64,000 bases of DNA from Rufibacter radiotolerans (GCF_001078055.1 NZ_CP010777.1:642408-706407); one strand, 5' to 3'. Shown: positions 33,495 through 42,868, counted from the first letter of the stretch. Translations and numbers: made by a program. The notes: generated by a model not told the origin, from the letters alone.

Positions 33495-34928
33495 TTATTC
33501 TGCAGCCGAATGATTGTTAAAAGTAGCTGCACGATTTGAAATTGTAAAGGCTTGGGCAGGTCTAACGGTCCTTCTTTGCTTGGCAGCCCTAATCTTTTGC
33601 TGAGGTAATAAAAACTTCTCTTTATATAAAATAGCCAGGAATATTAAATAAAATGGCATAAACGGTATCTTATACCTAACCAAGGAGCCAAAGTTGGCTG
33701 AAGAGATTCCCACCATGAAAGCAAAGGTGAAGCTAAACAAAAGGCAAAACTGAATCAGAGGAGTATTCCAGATAATTGAAAGTGATTTTCCGAAACCTTT
33801 TTTGAAAAGAAGGTAAACAGTGAAATACAAAAAGAGCATACTCTCTGCCGATGCAAAAAGGATAAAAGGTTTTAAGTACTCCCAGGGATAAGGCCGGAAC
33901 AAGCTTATGTTAATTCCCTGTGGGATGGCTGCTAAAATTCCTAATGGAGATGAATAATCCACCTCTAAAGTGTAGGCAGAACCTGCTACGCTCTCCTGAA
34001 TATAATAAGAAGTCATAGCTGCCGTTTCCAGGACTTGGTCTACAGAGTATCTCCCAAAAAGTTCATCCGCATTCTGTAAAAACAGACCCATACTACCGGC
34101 CCCTAAAATTAAAATAAAAGGAGTGCTTAGATACCGAATAAGAGGGTTTTTGATCCTTTTTTTATTGCTATTTATTACATAGATGATAAAAAAGGGAATA
34201 AATGCAGCTACAATATATGACTTTGTGAAATAAATAAGGGGAATAGACAAAAGTATACCTATTACATTCTGAATTAAGTTTCTCTGTTTTACAAGAACAT
34301 AATGTGAACACATAAACAGCCATAATAATGCTGTAAATGAGATAGTGTCTTTAAAAATACCAGAATCCCAGATTAAGACGGATGGAATGAAAATGGTACA
34401 ATAAGCGGCAATCTTCATTGGGATCCCAAACTCTTTGATAATAAAGATGAAGAAGCTCCATAGGCCAACAAAGGCTGAAATACAGAAGAAGATAGCGATA
34501 GCCAAAAAGGAATCAAAGCAAACGAAATTGAAGATGGCACCCACCTTTGCTACTACAAAAGAAGTGTCTGCAAAAATATGAACGTAATCCCCCTTTAGTC
34601 CTGCAAGATTAGTAGCGTTAAAAGTGTTTAAATCTTGGAAAAGAACTGTAAAAACCTCTGATGGATGCTTCATCCAATAGTCTGTTAGCATTACTGCTCC
34701 TCTAAAATAATTTACGCCATCATAGGCACCATTATAATAATATTGATAAATCAAGGAAATGGAAAGACATCCAAACAGCTTGAGGTATAATGCCCAGTTA
34801 AAATATTTTTTTAGCTTCTTGTTATTTCCGTGCTTAGCCTTAAAATAAAGGTTCATTAGTAAAATAGAACCAAACAGATAGAAAGGCAATAAAAGATAAT
34901 CGTGTAAAAATATAAACTGGTTTCCCAT
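33495..34928 (-). CDS. Multi-spanning membrane protein, candidate polysaccharide polymerase (Wzy-like)
   Basis: The 477-residue protein has roughly ten to twelve hydrophobic segments, a large central loop (about 285-345, from FLQNADELFGRYSVDQ to SSPLGILAAIPQG) and a basic C-terminal tail. Large extracytoplasmic loops and low conservation are typical of O-antigen/EPS polymerases. The locus has a Wzx-type flippase and otherwise lacks a polymerase candidate. The gene is convergent with the transferases and has its own 162-nt upstream gap. GC is still low, so it seems to belong to the glycan locus. The family assignment is tentative. Confidence 0.55.
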   Translation of the reverse strand: MGNQFIFLHDYLLLPFYLFGSILLMNLYFKAKHGNNKKLKKYFNWALYLKLFGCLSISLIYQYYYNGAYDGVNYFRGAVMLTDYWMKHPSEVFTVLFQDLNTFNATNLAGLKGDYVHIFADTSFVVAKVGAIFNFVCFDSFLAIAIFFCISAFVGLWSFFIFIIKEFGIPMKIAAYCTIFIPSVLIWDSGIFKDTISFTALLWLFMCSHYVLVKQRNLIQNVIGILLSIPLIYFTKSYIVAAFIPFFIIYVINSNKKRIKNPLIRYLSTPFILILGAGSMGLFLQNADELFGRYSVDQVLETAAMTSYYIQESVAGSAYTLEVDYSSPLGILAAIPQGINISLFRPYPWEYLKPFILFASAESMLFLYFTVYLLFKKGFGKSLSIIWNTPLIQFCLLFSFTFAFMVGISSANFGSLVRYKIPFMPFYLIFLAILYKEKFLLPQQKIRAAKQRRTVRPAQAFTISNRAATFNNHSAAE

Positions 34929-35090
34929 GTTATTTTTCTTTGAGGATTCTTTCTTGCCAATTACAAGTAAGAATTAATATGTTATATCCTATATCAATAA
35001 GAATGATTTCTTTATTGAATAAAGGCAGGAAATATGTTTGGATTTAAGTGCAGGAAAATTACTTTTTCTTAAACCAATTAATTTAATTTA

Positions 35091-36365
35091 CTACACCCTC
35101 CTATGCTTCTTCAAATACGCCTTCGCTTCTTTCTCCGCAGATGACTTTGAATCTGCCCATTTCACTACCGTCTCATAGTACTGCTTGGCCTGCTTCACAT
35201 CCTTCTGCTGGTCACTCATTCTGGCCAGGTTCACGTAAGAAGAAATAAAATAACCGGACTCCCGCTCGCCTGTTTGCTCGGCAAAGGTAATGCATTGCCG
35301 GTAATAGGCTTTGGCTTTTGCTAAATCACGGTTACGGTACTGCTGGATGTAGCCCAGGTAAAAGGCGGCATACCGACCACTAATGGCCTCATACCCCGCT
35401 TGTTTCTTGTTGATCTTGTCCAGAATGGAAAGCGAAATGCCTTCAGCTATGCCTAACTGCCCTTCGGTGAAGGCCATGCGGGCATAGAAGCGCTGGAAGT
35501 AGGGGTTGTTAGGGTAGGTATTCGCCAGGTACTGAGACAAGGACATGGCCGCGGCGCCGTTCTTGTTGTCATTAGCGTAAATCTTCATCAGGAAGTACTT
35601 AGCCTCGGTGCCGGTGTAGAACCCGTTGAAGGCTACCTGTTGCAGTTGCTGCAGCCCCAAAGGCTTGTTTCCTTTCGGGAAGAACATGAGAATGGGGCGA
35701 AGCAGCTTGTAGTTTTCATGGATCCAGACAGAGTAGTAATTGAATAAGGCTTCCCCAAACAGGAATTCATCACTCAGGCCATTAGCTTTTTTGCTCTTCT
35801 GGAGGTAATCCAGGGATTCATTGCTCATAATGGCCGCCTTGCGCCAGCTTTTGCGCTCCGCGTGCAGACGGGCCCCAAAGCCATTGGCCGCGGACAGGAA
35901 GAAGGCCGCCTCCAGGTTTTTGTTGTCTTTGTCATACATTTCCTCGGCCAGGATGATGGTCGTATCCATGTAGGCCAGGAAAGGCTCGTCAAAGCTTGGG
36001 TCCTGGATGTTGGAGGGAATCATCTTCCACCAGTTGCTGAGCCCGATCAGGAAATAGGGCATGGGATGTTTGGGGTACCGACGACGCAATGATTTGAACT
36101 GCTTCTCTGCGGTAGCAAAGTTAAAGTTGTACATGTTGTCCACAGCGCCGCCCAACTCATTCATGATTTCCTCATTGAGAAGAAGCCAGCCTTTGATGTC
36201 AAGGGCCTGGGGCATCACGTCTACGGAGTCCAGGTTGACCGTAAGCCGTAGTGAGTCAATAAATTTCTGGTCTAGCTGTTTGGTAGTATCTGGAATCACC
36301 TGGGCTTGGGCGCCAGAGAATCCTAATACAAGCAACAGAAACAAGAAGAGAGTCTTACGCATCAT
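35091..36365 (-). CDS. Secreted/periplasmic TPR-repeat protein
   Basis: The 424-residue protein has a clear signal peptide (RKTLFLFLLLVLGFSGAQAQ). Helical repeats of TPR type follow from about residue 70 (FATAEKQFKSLRRRYPKHPMPYFLIGLSNWW) through ...AKQYYETVVKWADSKSSAEKEAKAYLKK at the C-terminus. Family and partner are unknown; such proteins are common in the Bacteroidota envelope. Base composition switches here from the AT-rich glycan locus to the richer background, so this is probably the first core gene beyond the locus. Two ATGs are adjacent at the start and either could be used. Confidence 0.78.
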   Translation of the reverse strand: MMRKTLFLFLLLVLGFSGAQAQVIPDTTKQLDQKFIDSLRLTVNLDSVDVMPQALDIKGWLLLNEEIMNELGGAVDNMYNFNFATAEKQFKSLRRRYPKHPMPYFLIGLSNWWKMIPSNIQDPSFDEPFLAYMDTTIILAEEMYDKDNKNLEAAFFLSAANGFGARLHAERKSWRKAAIMSNESLDYLQKSKKANGLSDEFLFGEALFNYYSVWIHENYKLLRPILMFFPKGNKPLGLQQLQQVAFNGFYTGTEAKYFLMKIYANDNKNGAAAMSLSQYLANTYPNNPYFQRFYARMAFTEGQLGIAEGISLSILDKINKKQAGYEAISGRYAAFYLGYIQQYRNRDLAKAKAYYRQCITFAEQTGERESGYFISSYVNLARMSDQQKDVKQAKQYYETVVKWADSKSSAEKEAKAYLKKHRRV

Positions 36366-36569
36366 AATTAGTAAACCGCCTGCAATTCTTTAATTTTTAT
36401 GCCGGAGCGGGTGTAAAGGCAGTTTCCCCTCAACAAGCATCCGGGTGGGTAGGTTTCAATTCAGTTAAAATACTGGCTAGCTGCTATTTTCTCTTCATGT
36501 TGAAGCAGGAGAGGTAGCAAAGCAAGCAAAGGTACACGGTTGAAATAAGATACCCTTAGTTGCTTTGGT

Positions 36570-36605
36570 GTTTTAAGCCTGTTTTTTGAAAAGTAAGTCC
36601 AAAAC
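36570..36605. repeat. Dispersed palindrome, degenerate copy
   Basis: The left half GTTTTAAGCCTGTTTT matches the family half-site except at one or two bases. The right half (AAAAGTAAGTCCAAAAC) has drifted. Confidence 0.55.
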
Positions 36606-36716
36606 GCAGGTTCTTTTACTGCTTTTCTTTAATTCCTTTGGCTATTTTGGCTTTTCAGAGTATGAACCGTTGCTAAGGTGCAAAGGGAAAATTCCAGACC
36701 AATTTTCTGAAAACCT

Positions 36717-36752
36717 ATTTTAGGGCCGTTTTATCAAAAATAGCCCTAAAAC
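36717..36752. repeat. Dispersed palindrome copy
   Basis: ATTTTAGGGCCGTTTT, then ATC, then AAAAATAGCCCTAAAAC: an inverted repeat with a few mismatches, about 70 nt before the peptidase start. Confidence 0.7.
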
Positions 36753-36823
36753 AGAATGTATTATGCCACTAGGCAAGAAGCGCCTTGGGACATTTTCTTT
36801 ACCTTTGATTAAAACGTGAAACC

Positions 36824-37738
36824 ATGGAATTATTGCGTCAGCTCTGCCAAATCCAGGCCCCATCGGGCAATGAAGTGAAAATGAAGGAATACCTGCTGGA
36901 CTATGTCCTCACCCATCAGAAAGACTGGGCCGTGCAGCCGCAAATTATCCACGGGAAAGGATTTCAAGATTGCCTGCTGCTGGTGTTCGGGGAACCGCGC
37001 ACCGTCATTTTCGCGCACATGGACTCCATTGGCTTTATGGTGCGCTACGGCAAGCAGTTGATTAGAATAGGCGGGCCGGTCACCGAATCCTGTATCAAGC
37101 TGGTAGGTGAAGACAGCCAGGGTGAGATTGAGTGTACGCTACAGGTTGACGAGGAAGAACATCGCCTGAGCTATGACTTCCACCGGGAGATCGACCGCGG
37201 CACGGAACTGGTGTTCAAGTGCGATTTCCGGGAAACGGAGGAAGCCGTGCAGAGCTGTTACCTAGACAACCGCCTGGGGGTATGGAGTGCCCTGCAGGTG
37301 GCCCAGACACTGGAGCATGGCGTGATTGCCTTCGGGGGGTGGGAAGAGACCGGCGGCGGCTCGGTGGCCTACCTGGCCAAGTTCATCCATGAAACCTACG
37401 GCGTCACGCAGGCACTCATTTCAGACATTACCTGGGTCACCGAAGGGGTGGAGGCTGGCAAAGGCGTGGCCATCTCGCTCCGCGATTCCCTTATTCCCCG
37501 CCGCAGTTACATCCAGCGCATTGTGAGGCTAGCCAAGGAGGCCGGTATACCTTTCCAGATAGAGGTGGAAGATGCCGGCGGCTCAGACGGCAAAGAGCTT
37601 CATTACGGCAACATCCCCTGGGACTGGTGCTTTATCGGGGCACCCGAAGACCATGTGCATTCCCCCAATGAGCTGGTGCACAAGAAAGACATTTACGCCA
37701 TGGTGGATCTTTATAAAGTGCTGATGCAGAAATTGTAA
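36824..37738 (+). CDS. M42-family metallo-aminopeptidase-like protein
   Basis: The 304-residue protein carries the full set of M42/M20-like dinuclear metal ligands: H65 with D67 (FAHMDSIG), D148 (YLDNRLG), E174/E175 (WEETGGG), D201 (ISDITW) and a C-terminal His in HVHSPNE. It is about 50 residues shorter than typical M42 peptidases. The region around 75-135, where the oligomerising beta-barrel insert sits, looks reduced. Cytoplasmic peptide trimming is the usual role of the family. ATG at 36824 follows a -7-like box by 16 nt. Confidence 0.82.
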   Translation: MELLRQLCQIQAPSGNEVKMKEYLLDYVLTHQKDWAVQPQIIHGKGFQDCLLLVFGEPRTVIFAHMDSIGFMVRYGKQLIRIGGPVTESCIKLVGEDSQGEIECTLQVDEEEHRLSYDFHREIDRGTELVFKCDFRETEEAVQSCYLDNRLGVWSALQVAQTLEHGVIAFGGWEETGGGSVAYLAKFIHETYGVTQALISDITWVTEGVEAGKGVAISLRDSLIPRRSYIQRIVRLAKEAGIPFQIEVEDAGGSDGKELHYGNIPWDWCFIGAPEDHVHSPNELVHKKDIYAMVDLYKVLMQKL

Positions 37739-38001
37739 AATACAGAGCATAGAGTATAAGATATATTTGTTTTTTAGGGTAGAAACGCTAGCTTGCGCTA
37801 CAGTCATTTGTTCAGAGTCTATTTGAAAATCTGTTTGTAGGCAATTATGGTTGAAAAGCTTCGCGGAAGCATTTTCAATTCCTCGTGGCGTTTTTGCCGA
37901 GGATAGAAAAGGCAATGGCAGGCTATTTTGCTGGGGTGCCCCGCACCAAAGAGAAAGTCAAATGCGCTCTTTTGTCCAATTAACCAACAAAAATTTTCTT
38001 T

Positions 38002-40242
38002 ATGCAGACCATTCTCTACGCTATTCCTGCCTTTGGTTTAGTGGCCTTGTTGTTTACCGCCATTAAATCTGCCTGGGTGACCAAGCAAGACGCCGGCGAT
38101 GAAAAGATGAGTACCATTGCCCGTTACATTTCTGAGGGAGCCATGGCCTTCCTCAAGGCCGAGTACAAAGTGCTCACCTATTTTGCCATCATTGCCTCTA
38201 TTTTCCTTTTCTATCTTGGGTACGTAGGCGAAAAGTCTTCTACCATCATTGTGCTTGCCTTTTTGATTGGCGCTATCTTCTCGGCCCTAGCCGGTTTCAT
38301 TGGCATGCGCATTGCTACCAAAGCCAACGTGCGTACCGCGCAGGCCGCCAAAACCAGTCTTTCTAAAGCGCTGGAGGTGTCTTTTACCGGAGGTTCTGTG
38401 ATGGGCATGGGCGTGGCCGGTCTGGCCGTGCTGGGCTTAGGCTCTTTGTTCATCGCCTTCTACTACTGGTTTGTGCACCGGGTAGGCGCCAGTGCCAGCT
38501 CAGAGGAAATGGAAATAGCCCTGGAAGTGCTGACCGGTTTCTCCCTGGGCGCTGAAAGTATCGCTCTTTTCGCCCGGGTGGGTGGAGGTATCTACACCAA
38601 AGCCGCCGACGTGGGGGCTGACCTGGTAGGTAAAGTGGAAGCCGGAATTCCGGAAGATGACCCTCGTAACCCCGCTACCATTGCTGATAACGTAGGCGAC
38701 AACGTAGGAGACGTGGCCGGTATGGGCGCCGACTTGTTCGGGTCTTACGTGGCTACCATTCTGGCTACCATGGTACTGGGCCGCGAAATCACGGTACAAG
38801 ACAACTTTGGCGGCTTGTCGCCCATCATCCTTCCTATGCTCATTGCCGGCCTAGGCATCATCTTCTCCATGATTGGCACCTTTTTCGTGCGCGTGAAAGA
38901 AGGCGGCAACGTACAAGCTGCTCTTAACATGGGGAACTACTCTTCGGTGGCTTTGACGGCTATTTCTTCTTACTTCGTGATTGATTGGCTCATGCCGGAC
39001 ACGCTCAAACTGCGGGGTTTTGAATTCACCTCTATGGGAATTTTCTACGCCGTGATCATTGGTCTGGTAGTGGGTACGCTCATCTCCATTATCACCGAAT
39101 ACTACACCGCCATGGGCCGCAAGCCGGTGAACTCCATTGTACAGCAGTCTTCCACCGGCGCCGCAACCAACATTATTGCCGGCCTTAGCGTGGGTATGAT
39201 GAGTACGGCCCTGCCGATTCTGGTGCTGGCTGCCGGTATTGTGTTCTCCTACGCCGTAGCAGGTATTTACGGGGTGGCCATTGCCGCCGCTGGTATGATG
39301 GCTACTACCGCCATGCAGCTGGCCATTGACGCCTTCGGGCCAATTGCCGACAATGCCGGGGGTATCGCGGAGATGAGTGAATTGCCCAAGGAAGTACGCG
39401 AGCGCACCGATATTCTGGATGCCGTAGGGAACACCACGGCTGCTACCGGTAAAGGCTTTGCCATCGCCTCAGCTGCGTTGACCTCCCTGGCCCTTTTTGC
39501 CGCTTTCGTGGGTATTTCTGGTATCACAACCATTGACTTGTACAAAGCCCCGGTATTGGCCGGTCTGTTCATTGGCGGCATGATCCCGTTTGTATTCTCC
39601 GCTCTCGCTATTAGCGCGGTAGGCCGGGCCGCCATGGCCATGGTGCATGAGGTGCGCCGCCAGTTCCGCGAGATCCCGGGCATCATGGAAGGCACGGGCA
39701 AGCCCGAGTATGACAAATGCGTGGCCATCTCCACCGAAGCCGCCTTGCGCGAAATGATGTTACCCGGCGCCATCGCCCTTATTGTGCCTCTGATTATAGG
39801 GTTCGGGTTGAAAGATGTCTTTGACGAAGTATCCAGCGCCGAGATTCTAGGCGGCGTGCTGGCCGGCGTAACCGTGTCTGGAGTGCTAATGGCTATTTTC
39901 CAGTCGAACGCCGGCGGTGCCTGGGATAACGCCAAAAAGTCATTTGAGAAAGGCGTGATGATCAACGGCGTGATGGAGTACAAAGGCTCTGACCCGCACA
40001 AGGCCTCTGTGACCGGAGATACCGTGGGTGATCCCTTCAAAGACACCTCGGGACCGTCCATGAACATCCTCATCAAGTTAATGTCTATCGTGTCTTTGGT
40101 GATTGCGCCGCACATTGCGGTGCAGGAAACGCCAGCCCCGGCCCCAGAGAACCGTATTGAAGGCGCAGGTGCCTACAAGGCGCCGGCCGCCGCTGCCCCA
40201 GTGGCCACGGCCCAATATCCTTCGGCTGCGGGCCAGCAATAG
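38002..40242 (+). CDS. hppA: Membrane-bound (K+-dependent type) ion-pumping pyrophosphatase
   Basis: This 746-residue protein with about sixteen membrane helices couples pyrophosphate hydrolysis to H+ or Na+ export. Substrate-binding motifs are present: DVGADLVGKVE with EDDPRNPATIADNVGDNVGD, and DTVGDPFKDTSGPSMN near the C-terminus. At the site that separates subfamilies the sequence is GNTTAATGKG (about 476-485). Alanine rather than lysine after GNTTA marks K+-dependent enzymes, which include Na+ pumps. The last 25-30 residues are an unusual Ala/Pro-rich tail. The 263-nt upstream gap has small hairpins (for example CCTCG.../GCCGAGG near 37882-37903) but no recognised riboswitch. Confidence 0.93.
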   Translation: MQTILYAIPAFGLVALLFTAIKSAWVTKQDAGDEKMSTIARYISEGAMAFLKAEYKVLTYFAIIASIFLFYLGYVGEKSSTIIVLAFLIGAIFSALAGFIGMRIATKANVRTAQAAKTSLSKALEVSFTGGSVMGMGVAGLAVLGLGSLFIAFYYWFVHRVGASASSEEMEIALEVLTGFSLGAESIALFARVGGGIYTKAADVGADLVGKVEAGIPEDDPRNPATIADNVGDNVGDVAGMGADLFGSYVATILATMVLGREITVQDNFGGLSPIILPMLIAGLGIIFSMIGTFFVRVKEGGNVQAALNMGNYSSVALTAISSYFVIDWLMPDTLKLRGFEFTSMGIFYAVIIGLVVGTLISIITEYYTAMGRKPVNSIVQQSSTGAATNIIAGLSVGMMSTALPILVLAAGIVFSYAVAGIYGVAIAAAGMMATTAMQLAIDAFGPIADNAGGIAEMSELPKEVRERTDILDAVGNTTAATGKGFAIASAALTSLALFAAFVGISGITTIDLYKAPVLAGLFIGGMIPFVFSALAISAVGRAAMAMVHEVRRQFREIPGIMEGTGKPEYDKCVAISTEAALREMMLPGAIALIVPLIIGFGLKDVFDEVSSAEILGGVLAGVTVSGVLMAIFQSNAGGAWDNAKKSFEKGVMINGVMEYKGSDPHKASVTGDTVGDPFKDTSGPSMNILIKLMSIVSLVIAPHIAVQETPAPAPENRIEGAGAYKAPAAAAPVATAQYPSAAGQQ

Positions 40243-40269
40243 CCGTCACTGTTTCTAACAACTTGCAGG

Positions 40270-40304
40270 AGAGCCCTTTTCTTAGGAAGAGGGCTTTTCT
40301 CTTT
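40270..40304 (+). terminator. Terminator after hppA
   Basis: GAGCCCTTTTC (40271-40281) pairs across a TTAG loop with GAAGAGGGCTTTT (40286-40298), with one or two G-T pairs, followed by a pyrimidine-rich CTCTTTTT tail. Confidence 0.75.
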
Positions 40305-40354
40305 TTATTTCAGGCAGTTTTCCCCAATTTTGATGCTTCCTACTTAACAGACCA

Positions 40355-40894
40355 ATGAACCACCCGCCGGTAACCCTCCACGACAAGAAGTTTAAAATCT
40401 ATATACAGGAACGCAAAATCCTGCACAGCATAGAAGTGGTGGCTGCCCGCCTGAGCCATGAGTATCGCGATAAATGCCCATTGTTCCTGTCGGTGTTGAA
40501 TGGTTCCTTTATGTTTGCCTCAGACCTCATGAAAGAGATGAGCATAGACTGTGAGATCTCATTTATACGGCTTTCTTCTTACTCAGACATGGGCAGCACC
40601 GGGCAGGTGAAGGAGATCATGGGCCTTAAGGAAAGCATTAAATACCGGCACGTGGTGGTGGTGGAAGACATTGTGGACACCGGCCATACCGTGGCTGCGT
40701 TGTTGCCCCAATTGCAGAGCCAAGGTCCGGCCTCGGTAGAAGTGGCGGCACTACTGGTGAAACCAGAGGCGCATGAGCACCAACTGGACATCAAGTACCC
40801 GGTCATGGAAATTGGCAACGACTTTGTGGTAGGCTACGGGCTGGATTATAATGGCCTGGGCCGAAACCTTAGAGACATCTATAAAGTAATGTAG
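40355..40894 (+). CDS. hpt: Hypoxanthine phosphoribosyltransferase
   Basis: The 179-residue purine-salvage enzyme joins hypoxanthine or guanine to PRPP. The PRPP-binding motif VVVVEDIVDTGHT is at 100-112, and the flexible active-site loop with LSSYSDMGSTGQVKE at 73-87. Length is normal. It is followed by adk and obgE on the same strand, a grouping common in Bacteroidota. A palindrome copy and a -7-like box lie in the 137-nt gap to adk, so the genes may be separate units. Confidence 0.92.
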   Translation: MNHPPVTLHDKKFKIYIQERKILHSIEVVAARLSHEYRDKCPLFLSVLNGSFMFASDLMKEMSIDCEISFIRLSSYSDMGSTGQVKEIMGLKESIKYRHVVVVEDIVDTGHTVAALLPQLQSQGPASVEVAALLVKPEAHEHQLDIKYPVMEIGNDFVVGYGLDYNGLGRNLRDIYKVM

Positions 40895-40908
40895 TTTTTC
40901 ATTGCACC

Positions 40909-40944
40909 GTTTTGCGCCTGTTTTACGAAAAATACCCCTAAAAC
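40909..40944. repeat. Dispersed palindrome, imperfect copy
   Basis: GTTTTGCGCCTGTTTT, ACG centre, AAAAATACCCCTAAAAC; several mismatches between the arms. It begins 14 nt after the hpt stop. Confidence 0.65.
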
Positions 40945-41001
40945 GTAGCAACACAGGACTGTGTAGCGCCTGAAAAGCTGTCATTTCCAAGATATTATTC
41001 T

Positions 41002-41009
41002 TACTTTTG
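41002..41009 (+). promoter_or_regulatory. -7 box candidate for adk
   Basis: TACTTTTG is a full match to TAnnTTTG, 22 nt before the adk ATG. No good -33 TTG is found at the expected distance, so confidence is moderate. Confidence 0.45.
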
Positions 41010-41031
41010 TAATCTCACAACCTCCAAATTC

Positions 41032-41613
41032 ATGCTGAACATCGTTCTCTTTGGTCCTCCAGGGGCAGGTAAAGGCACGCAGAGCCAGAAACTTATTGAA
41101 AAATACGGGCTGATTCACCTGTCAACCGGTGATTTGCTGCGTTCAGAGATCACTCAGGGAACGGAACTGGGCCTGAAGGCGAAAGGTCTTATGGATGCTG
41201 GCCTTTTGGTGCCAGATGAAGTAGTGATTGGCATGATTGAGTCTAAGATCGCAGACAACCCCAACGCCGCCGGCTTTATCTTTGACGGTTTCCCGCGGAC
41301 GGTACCCCAGGCCGAAGCCTTGGACAACCTGCTGCAGAAATACGACCAGGGCATCAGCTGCATGATTGCCCTGCAGGTAGACGAAGAGGAGTTGGTGAAG
41401 CGCCTGTTGCTGCGTGGCCAGACCTCCGGCAGACCAGATGACGCCGATGAGACCCTGATCCAGAAACGGGTGCAGGAATACAACACCAAGACCAAACAGG
41501 TAGCCGACTACTATGCCCAGCAAGGCAAGTTCTACGCCGTAAACGGGATTGGGGAGATTGACGAGATCTTCGCTAAAAACTGTGAAATTATTGGAGCCTG
41601 CCTGATGGCATAG
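41032..41613 (+). CDS. adk: Adenylate kinase
   Basis: The 193-residue enzyme interconverts ATP+AMP and 2 ADP. The P-loop GPPGAGKGT is at 8-16, the AMP-binding STGDLLRSE follows, then DGFPRT and RLLLRGQTSGRPDD in the lid. The short length shows a lid without the zinc-binding insertion, the common form in Bacteroidota. A perfect terminator follows 22 nt after the stop. Confidence 0.95.
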   Translation: MLNIVLFGPPGAGKGTQSQKLIEKYGLIHLSTGDLLRSEITQGTELGLKAKGLMDAGLLVPDEVVIGMIESKIADNPNAAGFIFDGFPRTVPQAEALDNLLQKYDQGISCMIALQVDEEELVKRLLLRGQTSGRPDDADETLIQKRVQEYNTKTKQVADYYAQQGKFYAVNGIGEIDEIFAKNCEIIGACLMA

Positions 41614-41635
41614 CTTCTATTAGATAGCTACTTCT

Positions 41636-41676
41636 CTAAAAACCATCTGATAAGCTACTTGTCAGATGGTTTTTAG
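41636..41676 (+). terminator. Terminator after adk
   Basis: CTAAAAACCATCTGA (41636-41650) and TCAGATGGTTTTTAG (41662-41676) form a perfect 15-bp stem around an 11-nt loop, with a T-run in the right arm. An imperfect structured stretch follows at 41700-41758 (outer arms AGGGCCT/AGGCCCT, inner TCGCC/GGCGA). Confidence 0.85.
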
Positions 41677-41772
41677 TTGATGAGCCATCCTGAAAGTAAA
41701 GGGCCTGAGAGCGTTGGGTCGCAGTTTCGCCTTTGGCGAGGGTAGCTTGCGAGGCCCTCAGAACTAAAAACC

Positions 41773-41808
41773 GTTTTGGGCCTGTTTTTATGAAAACAGC
41801 CTTAAAAC
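41773..41808. repeat. Dispersed palindrome copy
   Basis: GTTTTGGGCCTGTTTT on the left, GAAAACAGCCTTAAAAC on the right; two mismatches between the arms. It lies between the adk terminator and obgE. Confidence 0.7.
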
Positions 41809-41872
41809 AGAATGACTGCTGGCTTTACGGCCGGCAATTAATTTTGATTATTCACTATAGAACCTATAAGCC

Positions 41873-42868
41873 GTGTCATCATCCAACTTTATTGACTATG
41901 TCAAAATCTGCTGCCGTTCCGGGCACGGAGGGGCCGGTTCAGCGCATTTGCACCGCGACAAAAAGACCGCTCACGGTGGTCCGGATGGCGGTGATGGCGG
42001 CCGGGGCGGTCATATTATCCTCAAGGGGAATTCCCAGCTCTGGACCCTGCTGCACTTGCAGTTCCAAAAACACGTGATCGCTGAAAACGGCGGAAACGGC
42101 GGACCCAGCCACTCCAGCGGCGCATTCGGGAAAGATATTATCCTGGAGGTTCCCATCGGTACCATCGCGCGTGACGCCGAGACCGGGGAGATGAAAGCTG
42201 AAATCACCGAAGACGGCCAAACGGCCATCATCACGCCCGGCGGACGCGGCGGTCTGGGCAACTCCCACTTCAAATCACCTACCAACCAGACGCCTACCTA
42301 TGCCCAACCCGGCGAGGAAGGACGTGAGGAATGGACCGTGCTGGAGCTGAAACTGCTCGCCGACGTGGGTCTGGTGGGCTTCCCGAACGCGGGCAAGTCT
42401 ACGCTGCTGTCGGTCGTATCGGCGGCCAAGCCGAAGATTGCCAATTACGCGTTCACCACTTTGGTGCCTAACCTGGGCGTAGTGGCCTACCGCGACTACA
42501 AATCCTTTGTGATGGCCGACATCCCGGGCATTATAGAGGGCGCCTCAGAAGGGAAGGGGTTGGGAATCCGGTTCCTGAAGCACATTGAGCGGAACTCCAT
42601 CCTGCTGTTCATGATCTCGGTGGAAAGCCCGGACATTGCCGCGGAGTACGAGATTCTGGTGAACGAGCTGCGCACCTATAACCCCGAGCTCCTGCACAAG
42701 CAACGCCTGCTGGCCATCACCAAGGCAGACATGATTGATGATGAGCTGGAGGCCGAGATGCGGGAGACTCTGCCCAAAGACTTGCCTACTGTGTTCATCT
42801 CCAGCCTTACCCAGAAGAATATCACCCAACTCAAAGACATGATCTGGAAGGCACTGAACACCGCGTAA
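41873..42868 (+). CDS. obgE: GTPase Obg/CgtA
   Basis: The 331-residue ribosome-associated GTPase has an N-terminal glycine-rich Obg fold (residues 1 to about 155, [15 protein letters not shown]), then a G domain with P-loop GFPNAGKS, switch [18 protein letters not shown] and the TKAD specificity motif. The C-terminal extension is short. The start is GTG at 41873, giving [11 protein letters not shown], the expected N-terminus. The role in ribosome assembly and growth control is established for the family. Confidence 0.93.
   Translation: MSSSNFIDYVKICCRSGHGGAGSAHLHRDKKTAHGGPDGGDGGRGGHIILKGNSQLWTLLHLQFQKHVIAENGGNGGPSHSSGAFGKDIILEVPIGTIARDAETGEMKAEITEDGQTAIITPGGRGGLGNSHFKSPTNQTPTYAQPGEEGREEWTVLELKLLADVGLVGFPNAGKSTLLSVVSAAKPKIANYAFTTLVPNLGVVAYRDYKSFVMADIPGIIEGASEGKGLGIRFLKHIERNSILLFMISVESPDIAAEYEILVNELRTYNPELLHKQRLLAITKADMIDDELEAEMRETLPKDLPTVFISSLTQKNITQLKDMIWKALNTA

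Larger units (their letters stand above)
36366..36823. other. Divergent intergenic region with two palindrome copies
   Basis: These 458 bases separate two divergently transcribed genes and hold no supported ORF. They contain a degenerate (36570-36605) and a better (36717-36752) copy of the dispersed palindrome. Two -7-like boxes are present: TACCTTTG on the plus strand at 36800-36807, before the peptidase, and TACCTTTG on the minus strand at 36534-36527, before the TPR gene. Neither has a well-placed -33 TTG. Confidence 0.6.

Noticed and set aside
37739-38001. Riboswitch upstream of the pyrophosphatase gene
   Set aside because: Small hairpins are present, but no match to a known riboswitch core could be recognised by eye.
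39267-40115. 282-codon ORF antisense to hppA
   Set aside because: The plus strand encodes an intact pyrophosphatase; the antisense protein is an Ala/Pro/Ser/Thr-rich shadow.
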